From a virus: DNA of 62,632 bases. This document shows positions 8,801-17,900 of this stretch, piece by piece. Both the position numbers and the translations under genes were made by a program. The stretch covers positions 1 to 62,632 of IMG/VR virus record IMGVR_UViG_3300029319_009000; one strand, given 5' to 3'. The notes under the pieces were generated by a model, which was not told the origin of the DNA, did no database searches, and worked only from the letters and a program-made list of their open reading frames with translations. How positions within the stretch are numbered: the stretch's first letter is position 1; each line of letters begins with the position of its first letter.

Positions 8801-10176
8801 GATATCGTTACATTTACATATTCCGGGTACCTATATGTTTTAAGGTCAAAATCATAGAAAGCATCTAAATTGCTTTTCACAATAGTTTGGTTAAAGGTAT
8901 ATAAGGAAAATGTTTCCCACATATTAGTTGCAACTTCTTTAAACAACTCAGTATATACATCATCACCCTCTTCTACGACTGTATCGTTCCAAGTTTGGAA
9001 GCCATGTAGTTCGTTAAATTTTCCTGCGGGGTCAAATATTGTCCCGGATTTTTTCAAAACACTATTGTGGTTCCAATTCAGGGGAACGTATTCAAATTCG
9101 CCAATGTCTACGTAGTCTGTTGGAGGAAAACGCAATTCTAAACCTGCTGGATCTGGTATTTGGTCTAGTAGGTATTCTAAACGCGGTATTTTTCCTTTTG
9201 GAATGCCGTTATCATCTAGGTCTTCATTGATTAGATCGGATTCCATCAGTAGAAAATCAGTTTCGATTCCTCCAGCTCCTCCGCCAGAGCCGACCTCTCC
9301 CTGTGCCTGTTCCATCAATTGTTGCAATTCATCGCAAGAGATTCCCAGACTCATGGCGAGGTCTGGGTCGCATTCAAAGACACCATCAGGGTCGCTGGCT
9401 GCTTGGCTTTCCATAGCTTCCATATTTTCCAATGCAGCTTGTACTAGTTTTAATTCACCCTTGAGAATCTCAATGATAGCTTTTATTTTAATAACCTCTG
9501 GTAGATCGTCTTTTGTTATGATATTGTCACCGTAGAAGGTCTGTTCATATTTCTTCTTAATGTCGCAGAACAAAGAAATCATTGAAAATCTATTTTGAAT
9601 TAAATCACCATCAGAAAACTGCAACAATACCCTTGTTGCCTTTCTTCGCATATCAAGGGTATCAGCGTATGAACCTGCTGGCCATATCTCTGGGTCATTG
9701 AAAAACTCAGTTGCTGGACCTGTAGACGTTACACAATAATTCTGTATTGAAGGTACTTGTTGTTTATAATTGGTTGGAAAAGAAATTGTGTTGCCTTGGG
9801 CGGTTTCGTCGCCTAGCCATGCGAAAGCCGGGGTATTGCTATCCTTAGCAGTGTAGTAATATGCCAAAGTCCCATCATTGTCAGGCGTATATCCCCAAAA
9901 TTTACCAATTGATTGGCGAAAAGGGTCTAATTCACTTCCTTTTTTTATATACAAACCGCCGAACGCGGATGCGGGAGCGTTTTGCACTCTAGTATCTGAC
10001 TTGAATACATGTTCAATATAAATGTTCTGTTTGTCGGCATCGGCAAAAGCCCAGTTGTTTCCATTTTTAATCAAAATTCCAGTCTTATCTGGGACTGGAT
10101 AATATATGTCACTATTATACAGCCGCTTTTGGATCGAATAATCATTTTGGAGTTCTTTGAGATACTTGCTTGTCAT
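5872..10176 (-). CDS. Giant virion protein with FN3-like C-terminal region
   Basis: A 1434-residue protein, one of six very large proteins in the virion block. An acidic stretch with many Glu/Asp and a GSGGGAGG linker lies near residues 290-300. The region from about 1130 to 1330 reads like fibronectin-type-III beta-sandwiches: PPTPPEVDI opens a strand series, and RYEIYKTETPP followed by TDTIEQNKKYYYLFRSID matches the typical Y-x-Y pattern of FN3 strands. FN3 and Ig-like domains on phage tails usually bind weakly to cell-surface sugars. The start has AAGGTAA upstream. No protease, lysozyme or depolymerase motif was seen. A tail, baseplate or neck location is inferred from the neighbours. Confidence 0.75.
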   Translation of the reverse strand: MTSKYLKELQNDYSIQKRLYNSDIYYPVPDKTGILIKNGNNWAFADADKQNIYIEHVFKSDTRVQNAPASAFGGLYIKKGSELDPFRQSIGKFWGYTPDNDGTLAYYYTAKDSNTPAFAWLGDETAQGNTISFPTNYKQQVPSIQNYCVTSTGPATEFFNDPEIWPAGSYADTLDMRRKATRVLLQFSDGDLIQNRFSMISLFCDIKKKYEQTFYGDNIITKDDLPEVIKIKAIIEILKGELKLVQAALENMEAMESQAASDPDGVFECDPDLAMSLGISCDELQQLMEQAQGEVGSGGGAGGIETDFLLMESDLINEDLDDNGIPKGKIPRLEYLLDQIPDPAGLELRFPPTDYVDIGEFEYVPLNWNHNSVLKKSGTIFDPAGKFNELHGFQTWNDTVVEEGDDVYTELFKEVATNMWETFSLYTFNQTIVKSNLDAFYDFDLKTYRYPEYVNVTISTTGESIYNPNVLNREGRYFDSHFAMNLPMSSKAMTFAGFEDGTKEYVEITPVYNYYSRYYEESTKQGEVNVIGSDSLYEIPETFYPSIYDVGIQKNQIGETAETLISAKPNTENDFSKFKFEDLGYKILNCGLPGLAPAAGGDEPLSQKAGIREYFNILFNSIKKEDVMAFDSLKNQFPFYIDIEFRTDKKNVFSNVFNDPGITKRLMGTLISNFFDYTKQNTNIFPSKEEVIGFKLDNAIPGGMRYYDPYDTTGYNKYVELGEGATGQTSAKICANNIYTLVSKNQFIKYVKPTETTATFVIDSETTPVGDSPIVGDDETDGSIGFGELVREFNLNEWVDQYLKYYSDKNSEDNQLWKEYVWDPVTANASSKVFFNIVNSSGAPGNTNALASQVMNSQIVNFSDEYAESVEERFRNYDKILQGIQAYDETLFYRIEKRAVLEEASHEAQGPVLQNIWFVKKDTDDDIIKYIDTQVKYGKKYEYIVYAYQIVVGTKYGFQFENYLYKDAPWTDNYGYLPIPEDTDLYNTVTTGLQNLEETTEGESTTFGTETEINIPGFQQSAEDDAIEIFQAQTPKAKYFLSILETANKRDFEYFGDESADLVYNGQLKGSAADPTKNEKYGSNVFFTQRTYAMGEMYEENLAIFDVICEPDVKLVEIPIHKKVVAISDAPPTPPEVDIIPLNGEQNKVKINFYPGSVDRELIPVPLLEQDDSKFLDIRKAQGRDILKASAFSAPYTPGKQYPLEYYVEPRLMFKTDDHPIRYEIYKTETPPHTVGNLVLQRIKIDAKKQSSYTDTIEQNKKYYYLFRSIDVHENPSNPSPVYQVEMVENSGVAYPVISIYTPPQELKQIKSKPFKRYLKIDPAPLQNTLNMSESTISGGKGLKDADSAVETINNNIVLGEKEDKIFNFKQHLAAGDDSKEFKFRIKSKHTGKAVDLNIKFKMRTETVNQNIPSCGDNGFVEYNYPEITSDDLE

Positions 10177-10203
10177 TTTCGTTTACCTTAAAATGCAACA
10201 CAT

Positions 10204-13200
10204 TTAATACAAATTATTATTTCCAGCACTTGTCATGTTATCTGTAGCTTGCCGCATCGGAGTCATTTGTCTGTTTTGATTTGTTTGTCTGTTTTGATTT
10301 GTTTGCCTGTTTTGCATCGGTGTTGCTCGATCTAGAGCCTCGGCAATTCCCATTGGCACCATTTGGGCTATAGATCTGTTTCTACTAAAACTCTCAGATC
10401 TTCTTCCAGTGTATCTAGGGACATTCATGATGCTGGGGTTTTGCATTTTGTTTCTTGTTGCCAATATAAGTCTCGTATTTCCATTGATGTATACTTGCAT
10501 ATCTCTTGGCTCTTCAACAACCCCGCTTACACTGTTCGCTTCACTATTATTATTTATTGCAAAATTAATAACAAAATGTTCATTGTAAATTGGCATATTT
10601 AAAAAATCATACTCTTTTATACCATAAAGTTCTTTTTGATATGGAATCATTCTGCACATAATATTACCACCACGCCCTGTGAGAACTTTCCAAGCATCAT
10701 TTGTCATTTCTTGCCATATTGGATTATTAATATCTGAATTATCATATCCTATTAAATATTCCACTTTAACAATCTTTTTGAAATTTAAAATAAAAAATGA
10801 CAGAAATTCTGGTGTTTGGTAGAAAACCTTATTTTTTTCAATTGGCTTTGAATCTGCAATCAAAAAATCTTTTGCATCCAAAGGAGAAACTCTTTCTTGG
10901 CTGACTTGGTATTCATAAGCCTCGGGTTTTCTAGCTTGAAGCTGGTTTTTTAAAGATTCAAACGATGGATTGTTCAGCTTTTTTTCATAATCCAAATGCA
11001 AAAACAGTGCTTTTACATGATTTGGCGCTCTTTTTAGGGGAGAGTTTGAATATTCATATAAGTTATCTTGCTTTCTTTTTTCGATCCAATCAGAAAATTC
11101 TCTATATACTTCTTTTGGGTTTGTGTAATAGTCCCACTTTGAAGATGAATCACTAAAAACATTAAAATACTTTTGCTGAATGATCGTTAAAAGCATAGTA
11201 GTTATATCTGCATTAGATTTTGAAATATCTTGCCCACTTTTTGTTTTAATCGATACTTGATTATTAGCCATTAAATAAGATGTGTCATATTTCATTTCAC
11301 TATTTATGTCTTTTCTGGCAAATTTGCTCCTAGTTCTGCCTCTAGCATCTTCATTGTTCACACTAGAATCAAAATCTTGTGTATTTAAAGCGTTGTATCT
11401 AACAATATTTAAAAAGGCATTGTTGGCTAAGTCAATATCTGAATTTAACGAACCATTGTTCAAGATTTTTTGTGATTTAGAATTATTAAAGTTAATTACA
11501 GATGGGCTTAAATATGCGTATTTTGTAAATCCTACTGAGTCTGCTGGATTCAATATGTTTTCGTCTTTGTGTATTGCTATATTTTTTTGCATATCATTAG
11601 TGTCAACAACTGCACTCGGCATTTCTGGGAATAGCCTTGATGTTTCTAAAGAAATCCTATTGTCATATTCAATCGCTGTTAATGTTTTTAGACCCACAGA
11701 AACATTAGCATCTTCTTTTGCAGTGTCGCCTAGAGACAAAAAATCGTATCCAGTTAAATGATCGATATTTGCATTTATCTTTGTTTTAAATTTATGATCA
11801 ATCGTATAACTTCTAGCCTTTCTAGAGTTTACATGCACAGATTCTACTCCTAATGAATCTGTGTTTTTTTGATATTTTATTGTAGAATTACGAACATTTA
11901 AAATTTTTCTATAAATATCTTCCATCGCCTTAAAGGCAATATCAACACCAGTTGGGTTTCCAAATTCAACAGAAGAAATTGTTGTTAAGAATGAAAACAA
12001 ATCAGCTTTTCTTTTATCACTTTTAAATGATACAAATTTTTGTAAAATATAAAAAAATTGATATATTTTATTATATGAAAATCCTGCTCCAAACATATTA
12101 TTTAATGTTGAAATTCCAGCTTGATTAAACCTATTTGTATTCGAATTAAATAAATTTTTACTTTTCTTACTGCATACAACATAATCGTTATAGCAATAAG
12201 AATCTACCTGATCATACAAGATTCTCTCTATACTTCTTAGCCTATCGTCTAGCCAAGTCGATATTGGATCGTCCATTGTTGCTTCTACAGAAAACACGTA
12301 CTCTCCACTTTTTGGAGTTCCAATATCTGTGCCAGTGTAACACTTTATGGCATTAGACAGGTAGTTATCTAAAAGTGGCAAATCTACATCTATCTCACTT
12401 ATCGAACCAACAGGGATAGAAGTTTGTGAATCTATCTGTGTTTTTGACAGCAGCCTTCCATTTTTTTGGTCCGTAGTGTTAACAACTAATTTAGCCTCGT
12501 CATTTTTTATCGGTTCGTTTAAGTCTATAGTGGGATGAGTTCTATTGTGTTCTAAAATTCTGTGCCTATAAATTTTAAGATCTTTTATTATTTTTTTATT
12601 TAAGATTTCATTTAGACCATTGCCACTATCGCCATGCATTAAATGATTAGCTAGACCGGGGAGATTTGTGTTTTGAGCTATCGCTTCAGCTAAATTAAAT
12701 GAAAAACTAAATCTAGTATTACCAGATCCATCCATACCAAGATACATTTCTCCAAAAACACTTTTACCTTTTGAACCAAACATAGAACTATCAACATGAG
12801 AATAATCAAAATCTATTTTTTTTATTTCTTCCAATTCCCTATAATCTTGTATTATATTGTTTGAAAGATATGATACAGTCAACTTTGGTCCCATATCTTT
12901 CCCCGGTTCACCAGCCATATATCCTATGTAACCATTTGGACCGGGGTTTTCTGGTCCATGATAGTGAACTGCGCCGTTCCAAATTGATGCAGAAGAATAG
13001 TCTTTTCCTATAACTCTCCCGGCACTGTCTTTTAAATCTGGGAATGGTATCTCGTTCCCATTTCTAACATCGGTATTATTAACGTAAAATACCTGATTAA
13101 TGCTTTTAACAGAACCATTCTGTATGACATTTTGACCTGTAATTTCTCCTAGCATCATTTTGTCAAAAATAACAGGTCTTTTGTTGCGGCGTCTCCCGGA

Positions 13201-13782
13201 TGCTCTACCTTCCCCCATCATTTCAGATTCATCTATATAGACATATGCAAAATATGCCAAATGATTTGTTTTAGTTCCCCCAGCAACTTCCTTTACGTGT
13301 GTTGTAAATTTATATGGAAAGCAATACGATTTTTGCCCTCCTCCATAATTTTTTACTTCTATAGTGTTATTGCTTATTTGATAATTCGATGGCTTATTGC
13401 CTTCATATTCTGTAGCTTGCTTAGTTATAAATGTTAGCCCTTCATATCTTTTAGCTTCTAAAAGACCACCAGACTTAATCCACTCAGTAGGATTAGAAGT
13501 TATCTCTTCTGTCAAAGAAGGGTCTGTGCTCTGAATTAGCCGTATTTTTCTATTTTTTGATTGATTATCATTAACCATAAAAGAGTAAGCTTCAAGAGAC
13601 CTTCCATCAAGCGGCACCTCAATCATTAATGTCAAATCAACTTGCATAACTTCAGAGTTATTAACTTCACTCAAAGTTGAATCTAAGCCAGTTTTTATAT
13701 ATGGATTATCAGATTTAAGGCTAGTATCCGCACCTTGTCTCATAACAATGCTTAAGAAATCAACTTTTGGTAACATCAACAT
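10204..13782 (-). CDS. Giant virion protein with Asn/Gln-rich repeat tail
   Basis: A 1192-residue structural protein with no domain that I recognise. It overlaps the end of the 366-residue gene upstream by 7 bases, implying translational coupling. The last 50 residues are low-complexity: three copies of the hexad RQTNQN (18-base units at 10267-10314) flanked by Met, Arg and Gln-rich sequence. Such a tail is likely disordered and could vary in copy number. The body is rich in Asn, Lys, Ser and Asp, with a typical mixed pattern for a large baseplate or tail-tube-associated protein. No membrane segment was seen. The role is unknown; its place between other virion genes is the only evidence. Confidence 0.7.
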   Translation of the reverse strand: MLMLPKVDFLSIVMRQGADTSLKSDNPYIKTGLDSTLSEVNNSEVMQVDLTLMIEVPLDGRSLEAYSFMVNDNQSKNRKIRLIQSTDPSLTEEITSNPTEWIKSGGLLEAKRYEGLTFITKQATEYEGNKPSNYQISNNTIEVKNYGGGQKSYCFPYKFTTHVKEVAGGTKTNHLAYFAYVYIDESEMMGEGRASGRRRNKRPVIFDKMMLGEITGQNVIQNGSVKSINQVFYVNNTDVRNGNEIPFPDLKDSAGRVIGKDYSSASIWNGAVHYHGPENPGPNGYIGYMAGEPGKDMGPKLTVSYLSNNIIQDYRELEEIKKIDFDYSHVDSSMFGSKGKSVFGEMYLGMDGSGNTRFSFSFNLAEAIAQNTNLPGLANHLMHGDSGNGLNEILNKKIIKDLKIYRHRILEHNRTHPTIDLNEPIKNDEAKLVVNTTDQKNGRLLSKTQIDSQTSIPVGSISEIDVDLPLLDNYLSNAIKCYTGTDIGTPKSGEYVFSVEATMDDPISTWLDDRLRSIERILYDQVDSYCYNDYVVCSKKSKNLFNSNTNRFNQAGISTLNNMFGAGFSYNKIYQFFYILQKFVSFKSDKRKADLFSFLTTISSVEFGNPTGVDIAFKAMEDIYRKILNVRNSTIKYQKNTDSLGVESVHVNSRKARSYTIDHKFKTKINANIDHLTGYDFLSLGDTAKEDANVSVGLKTLTAIEYDNRISLETSRLFPEMPSAVVDTNDMQKNIAIHKDENILNPADSVGFTKYAYLSPSVINFNNSKSQKILNNGSLNSDIDLANNAFLNIVRYNALNTQDFDSSVNNEDARGRTRSKFARKDINSEMKYDTSYLMANNQVSIKTKSGQDISKSNADITTMLLTIIQQKYFNVFSDSSSKWDYYTNPKEVYREFSDWIEKRKQDNLYEYSNSPLKRAPNHVKALFLHLDYEKKLNNPSFESLKNQLQARKPEAYEYQVSQERVSPLDAKDFLIADSKPIEKNKVFYQTPEFLSFFILNFKKIVKVEYLIGYDNSDINNPIWQEMTNDAWKVLTGRGGNIMCRMIPYQKELYGIKEYDFLNMPIYNEHFVINFAINNNSEANSVSGVVEEPRDMQVYINGNTRLILATRNKMQNPSIMNVPRYTGRRSESFSRNRSIAQMVPMGIAEALDRATPMQNRQTNQNRQTNQNRQMTPMRQATDNMTSAGNNNLY
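10267..10314 (-). repeat. Coding tandem repeat, 18-base unit, about 2.7 copies
   Basis: The unit TTTGTCTGTTTTGATTTG (plus strand) is repeated nearly exactly, the last copy with one T-to-C change. It encodes RQTNQN hexads at the C-terminus of the 1192-residue virion protein. Being in frame, it can gain or lose copies by slippage without a frameshift. Confidence 0.9.
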
Positions 13783-14876
13783 GGCTCCTTATCATCATTG
13801 CTTGGAGTGTCATAGACGCTCTGCATTTGTTGTGAAATAGTAATATTTTCTTGTATTTCTTCGTCAACCATAACATCTAAATAATATTCAACATTGCTGG
13901 TTGTCTGGGGTGATCCAAATTCCGGGTTATCAAATAAACTTTCATTGGCTTGTTCTTTTTTCATAAAATAGAGTGGTCTTAAATTTTCCGTAAGTCCGGG
14001 AGTGTTGGGGGTGATCCAGCCTGCACCTTCGATTACTTCATAAACTTCAATATCAAAATTTTCGTTTTCAAATATAGAGTTTAATTCTCCAACATCTACA
14101 AGAATGTGTTCTTTTTCTACTTTTATGTACGAGTTGTCTGGGAAAGTATATATATCTACACTAACGTCTTCTTGGCTTTCTGGTGCCGGAGCAGGCTTAA
14201 TTTTTATGTCATAAACTGCCTCGACATCTATTTGTGGTATTTGTAATAGACCTCCAGCTCCCGTATAAAGCTCTTGTCCATCCTCTGAGTTTAGGTTTGT
14301 TATCTCTCCGCTATGGAAGTTTAATTTCCAAGCTGGGGCTTTGGAAGTGTTATGTTCGCTCGTTCCCATGGGCAGACCCATGTTGTGGTAATTGTCAATG
14401 CTGGTTGGAGGCGCTTGCAAGATTTCATCTATTGTGTCGTCAACATTGAAGTGATAGATGATTAAGGACTGGTATGCTGTCCCTCCACCTTCGAGCGGTA
14501 TCTCTTTGAGGATCGGGGTGAGGTCATCCGCCTGTAAGAAACCATCGACCAGTTCTCCACTATCTAAAGAAAGAATCTGCTTTTCTTTGTTGATCCAAGA
14601 TTCAACACCAGCATAATTATATTGCACCTCTGTTCTAATTGCATTTCTAATCCTGTCAGAAGTATCTACAGAATTCTCTAATGCTGTAGAGGTAATGGAG
14701 TCCCCGTTGCCTTTTTTTGCCATTCCATTAGTTGACATATATTCGCTGTCATACACGACATCATCGTCAAAAAAAGCATAATAAGCAGGTTGAAATGTCC
14801 CACGAGACATTAAGCCCTTGCCATATTGTGTCATTTGCAGTTCTAAAACTTGTTCTTTTCTATCTAAAAATTTCAT
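13776..14876 (-). CDS. Conserved virion protein
   Basis: A 366-residue acidic protein. The N-terminus MKFLDRKEQVLELQMTQYGK, followed by G-L-M-S-R-G and then YYAFFDDDVVYD, is a pattern I associate with structural proteins of T4-like marine phages, and it resembles the opening of the 315-residue protein at 4836-5783. No enzyme motif is visible. There is no clear Shine-Dalgarno; a CTATTTAT motif lies only 6 bases before the ATG. The N-terminal motif argues for this start. It overlaps the downstream 1192-residue gene by 7 bases. The role in the particle is unknown. Confidence 0.72.
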   Translation of the reverse strand: MKFLDRKEQVLELQMTQYGKGLMSRGTFQPAYYAFFDDDVVYDSEYMSTNGMAKKGNGDSITSTALENSVDTSDRIRNAIRTEVQYNYAGVESWINKEKQILSLDSGELVDGFLQADDLTPILKEIPLEGGGTAYQSLIIYHFNVDDTIDEILQAPPTSIDNYHNMGLPMGTSEHNTSKAPAWKLNFHSGEITNLNSEDGQELYTGAGGLLQIPQIDVEAVYDIKIKPAPAPESQEDVSVDIYTFPDNSYIKVEKEHILVDVGELNSIFENENFDIEVYEVIEGAGWITPNTPGLTENLRPLYFMKKEQANESLFDNPEFGSPQTTSNVEYYLDVMVDEEIQENITISQQMQSVYDTPSNDDKEPC

Positions 14877-14915
14877 ATGTCATAAATAGCCGTTATTTTT
14901 CTTTTTATTAGTGAA

Positions 14916-17900
14916 TTATCGCTGCTTTTCTTGGTTTCCCTTTACGGAGGTAGTTGACCAGTTAACTTGATCTCTTTCTTTTACCTCTTGGCTCACTTCT
15001 CTTCTCTCACTTTCTTCATTTTTAATTCTATCTTCCAATCTTGGGTCATCTTGGTCTCTTGGGTCAAGTTTTGTCGGCTCAAAAGTAATTGAAGTCTCAA
15101 TTTTGCCCAATTCTACGAGCGAAAAGAAGTCATACGGCCAGTTGTAACTGTATGTTAGCTGCTTGCCAGACACACCAAGCTTTCCTTTTGGATCTAACTC
15201 TGACAAACCGAAGCCTTTGTTGTCATCTTGCGTCAAAGAAGCACCAAAGTAGTTGTTTTTACCTCTTTGCTTTACCTTGAACACCATCCATCTAATATCT
15301 TTCGGAAATATGGACGATCTTGTTGTATCATCGTCATCTTTGGCAGATAAAACCTTTGGATCGACGCCAAAAAACTCTAAATTTGGTCCAGTTAAGAAAG
15401 GATGCTCAATAATTGACTCTGATTCTTCTGCTACTAATGAAATATCCGGCATTAAGTTCTGCCAAATGTAAGAAAGATCTTGTTTTGTAAGTTTGTGATT
15501 AAAATCGAAGATATACATAACAAAAGGATCTACTTCTTTATTGTTAACAAAATCCAAGTGAGGAGGAATAACAAACTTTTTCATTTTTTGAATCATATCT
15601 GTAATAGAAGTTCTCTTAATATCCTCTGTGATTCCGGGGAAATCACCTTTTTTAACAGCCAAGCCTTCTTTTTCAAGGTTATTTAACTGAGTCGCAAACG
15701 CTTTCTTTGGAATATTTACTTTAGTTCCATCCGTATTGATTGGGATTGCAACAATCGCCTCACTAATCACTTTGCTTTCCGCTAATTGACCAACTCTTTT
15801 CTTTTTGATATCAAATCCGCAAACATCAGCTAAAGATCCAGTTGTAGGAATTGACAAAGTTCTATCTGCCCCCGCCCTGCCAGATACACTAATCTTTGCA
15901 GGACCACGATCTCCACCTGCGGTCCCTTTCGGCTCTGCTTCTGTGGCATTAGTTATTTGCTCAAATGGATTTTTAATTTGCAAGAAAATACCGGCGTTTT
16001 GCTCCGGTATTTGTCCAAAAGTTCTCCACATACCAGTTGTTAATTCTCTTTCGTTTCCATCGCCGTCTCTGTATGTATTCAATATATTGTGGTTTGAAAA
16101 ATCTAAAGTGGGACATTCAAACTTTGATTCAATAATCCAAACATCATTTTCTGTATTATCTGGTTCGACAATGCTGTTTGGCTTATAAGACACTGATCCG
16201 TCGTCTCCAAACACAGGAATGTAAGTTGTTTTCTTTTGTCCTGTTCTTTGGAAAAGATTAACGGAAGAATTAACCTGCATTTGATTTAAAAACGCAGAGG
16301 CATACTGCACCCTGTATGATGAATTCTCTAAAAATCTTCCATTTGAATTTTCTCCAAAATTAAGATACCTTGTCTCTATCTCGGCAGAGGACAAAATTTC
16401 TGATAGTGTGAACTTGTCAGAGTCTCCCGGCTCCATATCTCTTAATGCATGTGGTCTAAAAGCAACCCTAGCAACAGATGTCCCGTAAAAGTATGGAGGA
16501 GTGTATGGGGCTGGTGCTGGGTCCTGTAATGAATCGAGCTGTTTATCCTGATGTGTACCCATATCAGCGAAAGGATATCTAGGACTAAAGTTTGGTCCAT
16601 AATGCATGCCACGAGCGCCAACAGAAGATGTGTACTGTCTTAAGGAGGCGGGTCTGGAGGATGCAGTGATGTATGTGCTTACATTAAAAAGATTATCTGG
16701 TCCTTCATACATTTTGAAGCCATCTGTTTTTGACAGGACTACATCTAAGAAATATGTCGTGCCAGAAACCATGGTTTTAAAATCTTTTTCTGGTTTAGAT
16801 ACAAAAGTTGTGACCTGCTGATCTTCTAAAAAGAAATCAACTGTCTCTGCCATAAAATTACTCATGGCTAAATTATACCTACTATCAAATTCACCTTTCC
16901 AAGCAAAATTTGGAGTGGGTCTACTGTATCCAGCATTGCTATACCAAGATTTAAATTCTTCTGATCCAGATATATAGTTATCTGCTGCGCCAGAGCCGTA
17001 ATGCACCAGAGTGCTGTATCTTCTAGCCTGATTACTTTGTCCCAAGTCTGCATTCAAATAATTTGGCCATATGTGATACAAAGACGCATCGGGTCTATCT
17101 GCAAGATTTTGTATAGTATTAGGATTAAAAACTGGCAAATGCTTCTCCGGTGATATCAAAGCTTCAAATGGCAATCTATAATCTGGGTGAAAATGTGCGT
17201 ATCCTCCTGCTCTGAAGCCGTATGCAGAATTTATTGCCTGAATGCCTGACAAGGATGGGTCCAATGGTAGAGGTATTTTTTCTTCAATTGATCCTGTAAT
17301 TACCGGCCAATCAACAGCGATACCAGACTTAATGGTATTAAACATAATGCCCGGAGCAAAGAATGGCTGTATCAAAGAAGCTAACTGCTGAGTCTGTTGG
17401 TCACTATCAACGCTAGATTTATTATCGTAGTTTCCTGTCAAGTGAGGTCCATAAGAAGAAGAAAACAGTTGCCCAAGCTGAACTGTTCTTAGAGCAGGAT
17501 AAAATCCTTGGTATGGTAATAGCTTTTTAATTCCCTTACATTTAATCTTTATTTTTGAAGGGTTAAGCATTGTATTTTCTTTTGATACAGAGGTGTTAGT
17601 ATGATCATCAGCAAAGACATCAAAGTGCTTCATAAAATCTGTATGTGAGTAAATTCTATAGAACTCTTCATTAAGACTTGTGGCATTTTCGGAATCTGCA
17701 CTAGCTGTAATTGAAGTGCTAGCACCAATCAAATCTACAAACTTTCTATTTGCTGCTCCAAAGCCTTGCTTTAAATAGTATTCTATGTGATCAGAAATTC
17801 TAAACTCTGGGATTACCGTGAAATCTTTTCCTATTCTTCTAATATCATTTGAATAATCATCATAGGAATCAAACCAAGGATTTCTACTTGCTGTTATATT

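Noticed and set aside
10267-10314. CRISPR-like short repeats
   Set aside because: Units are 18 bases, directly adjacent without spacers and in frame within a gene.
11282-11761. 159-codon plus-strand frame in the 1192-residue virion gene
   Set aside because: Low-complexity antisense shadow with no start signals.
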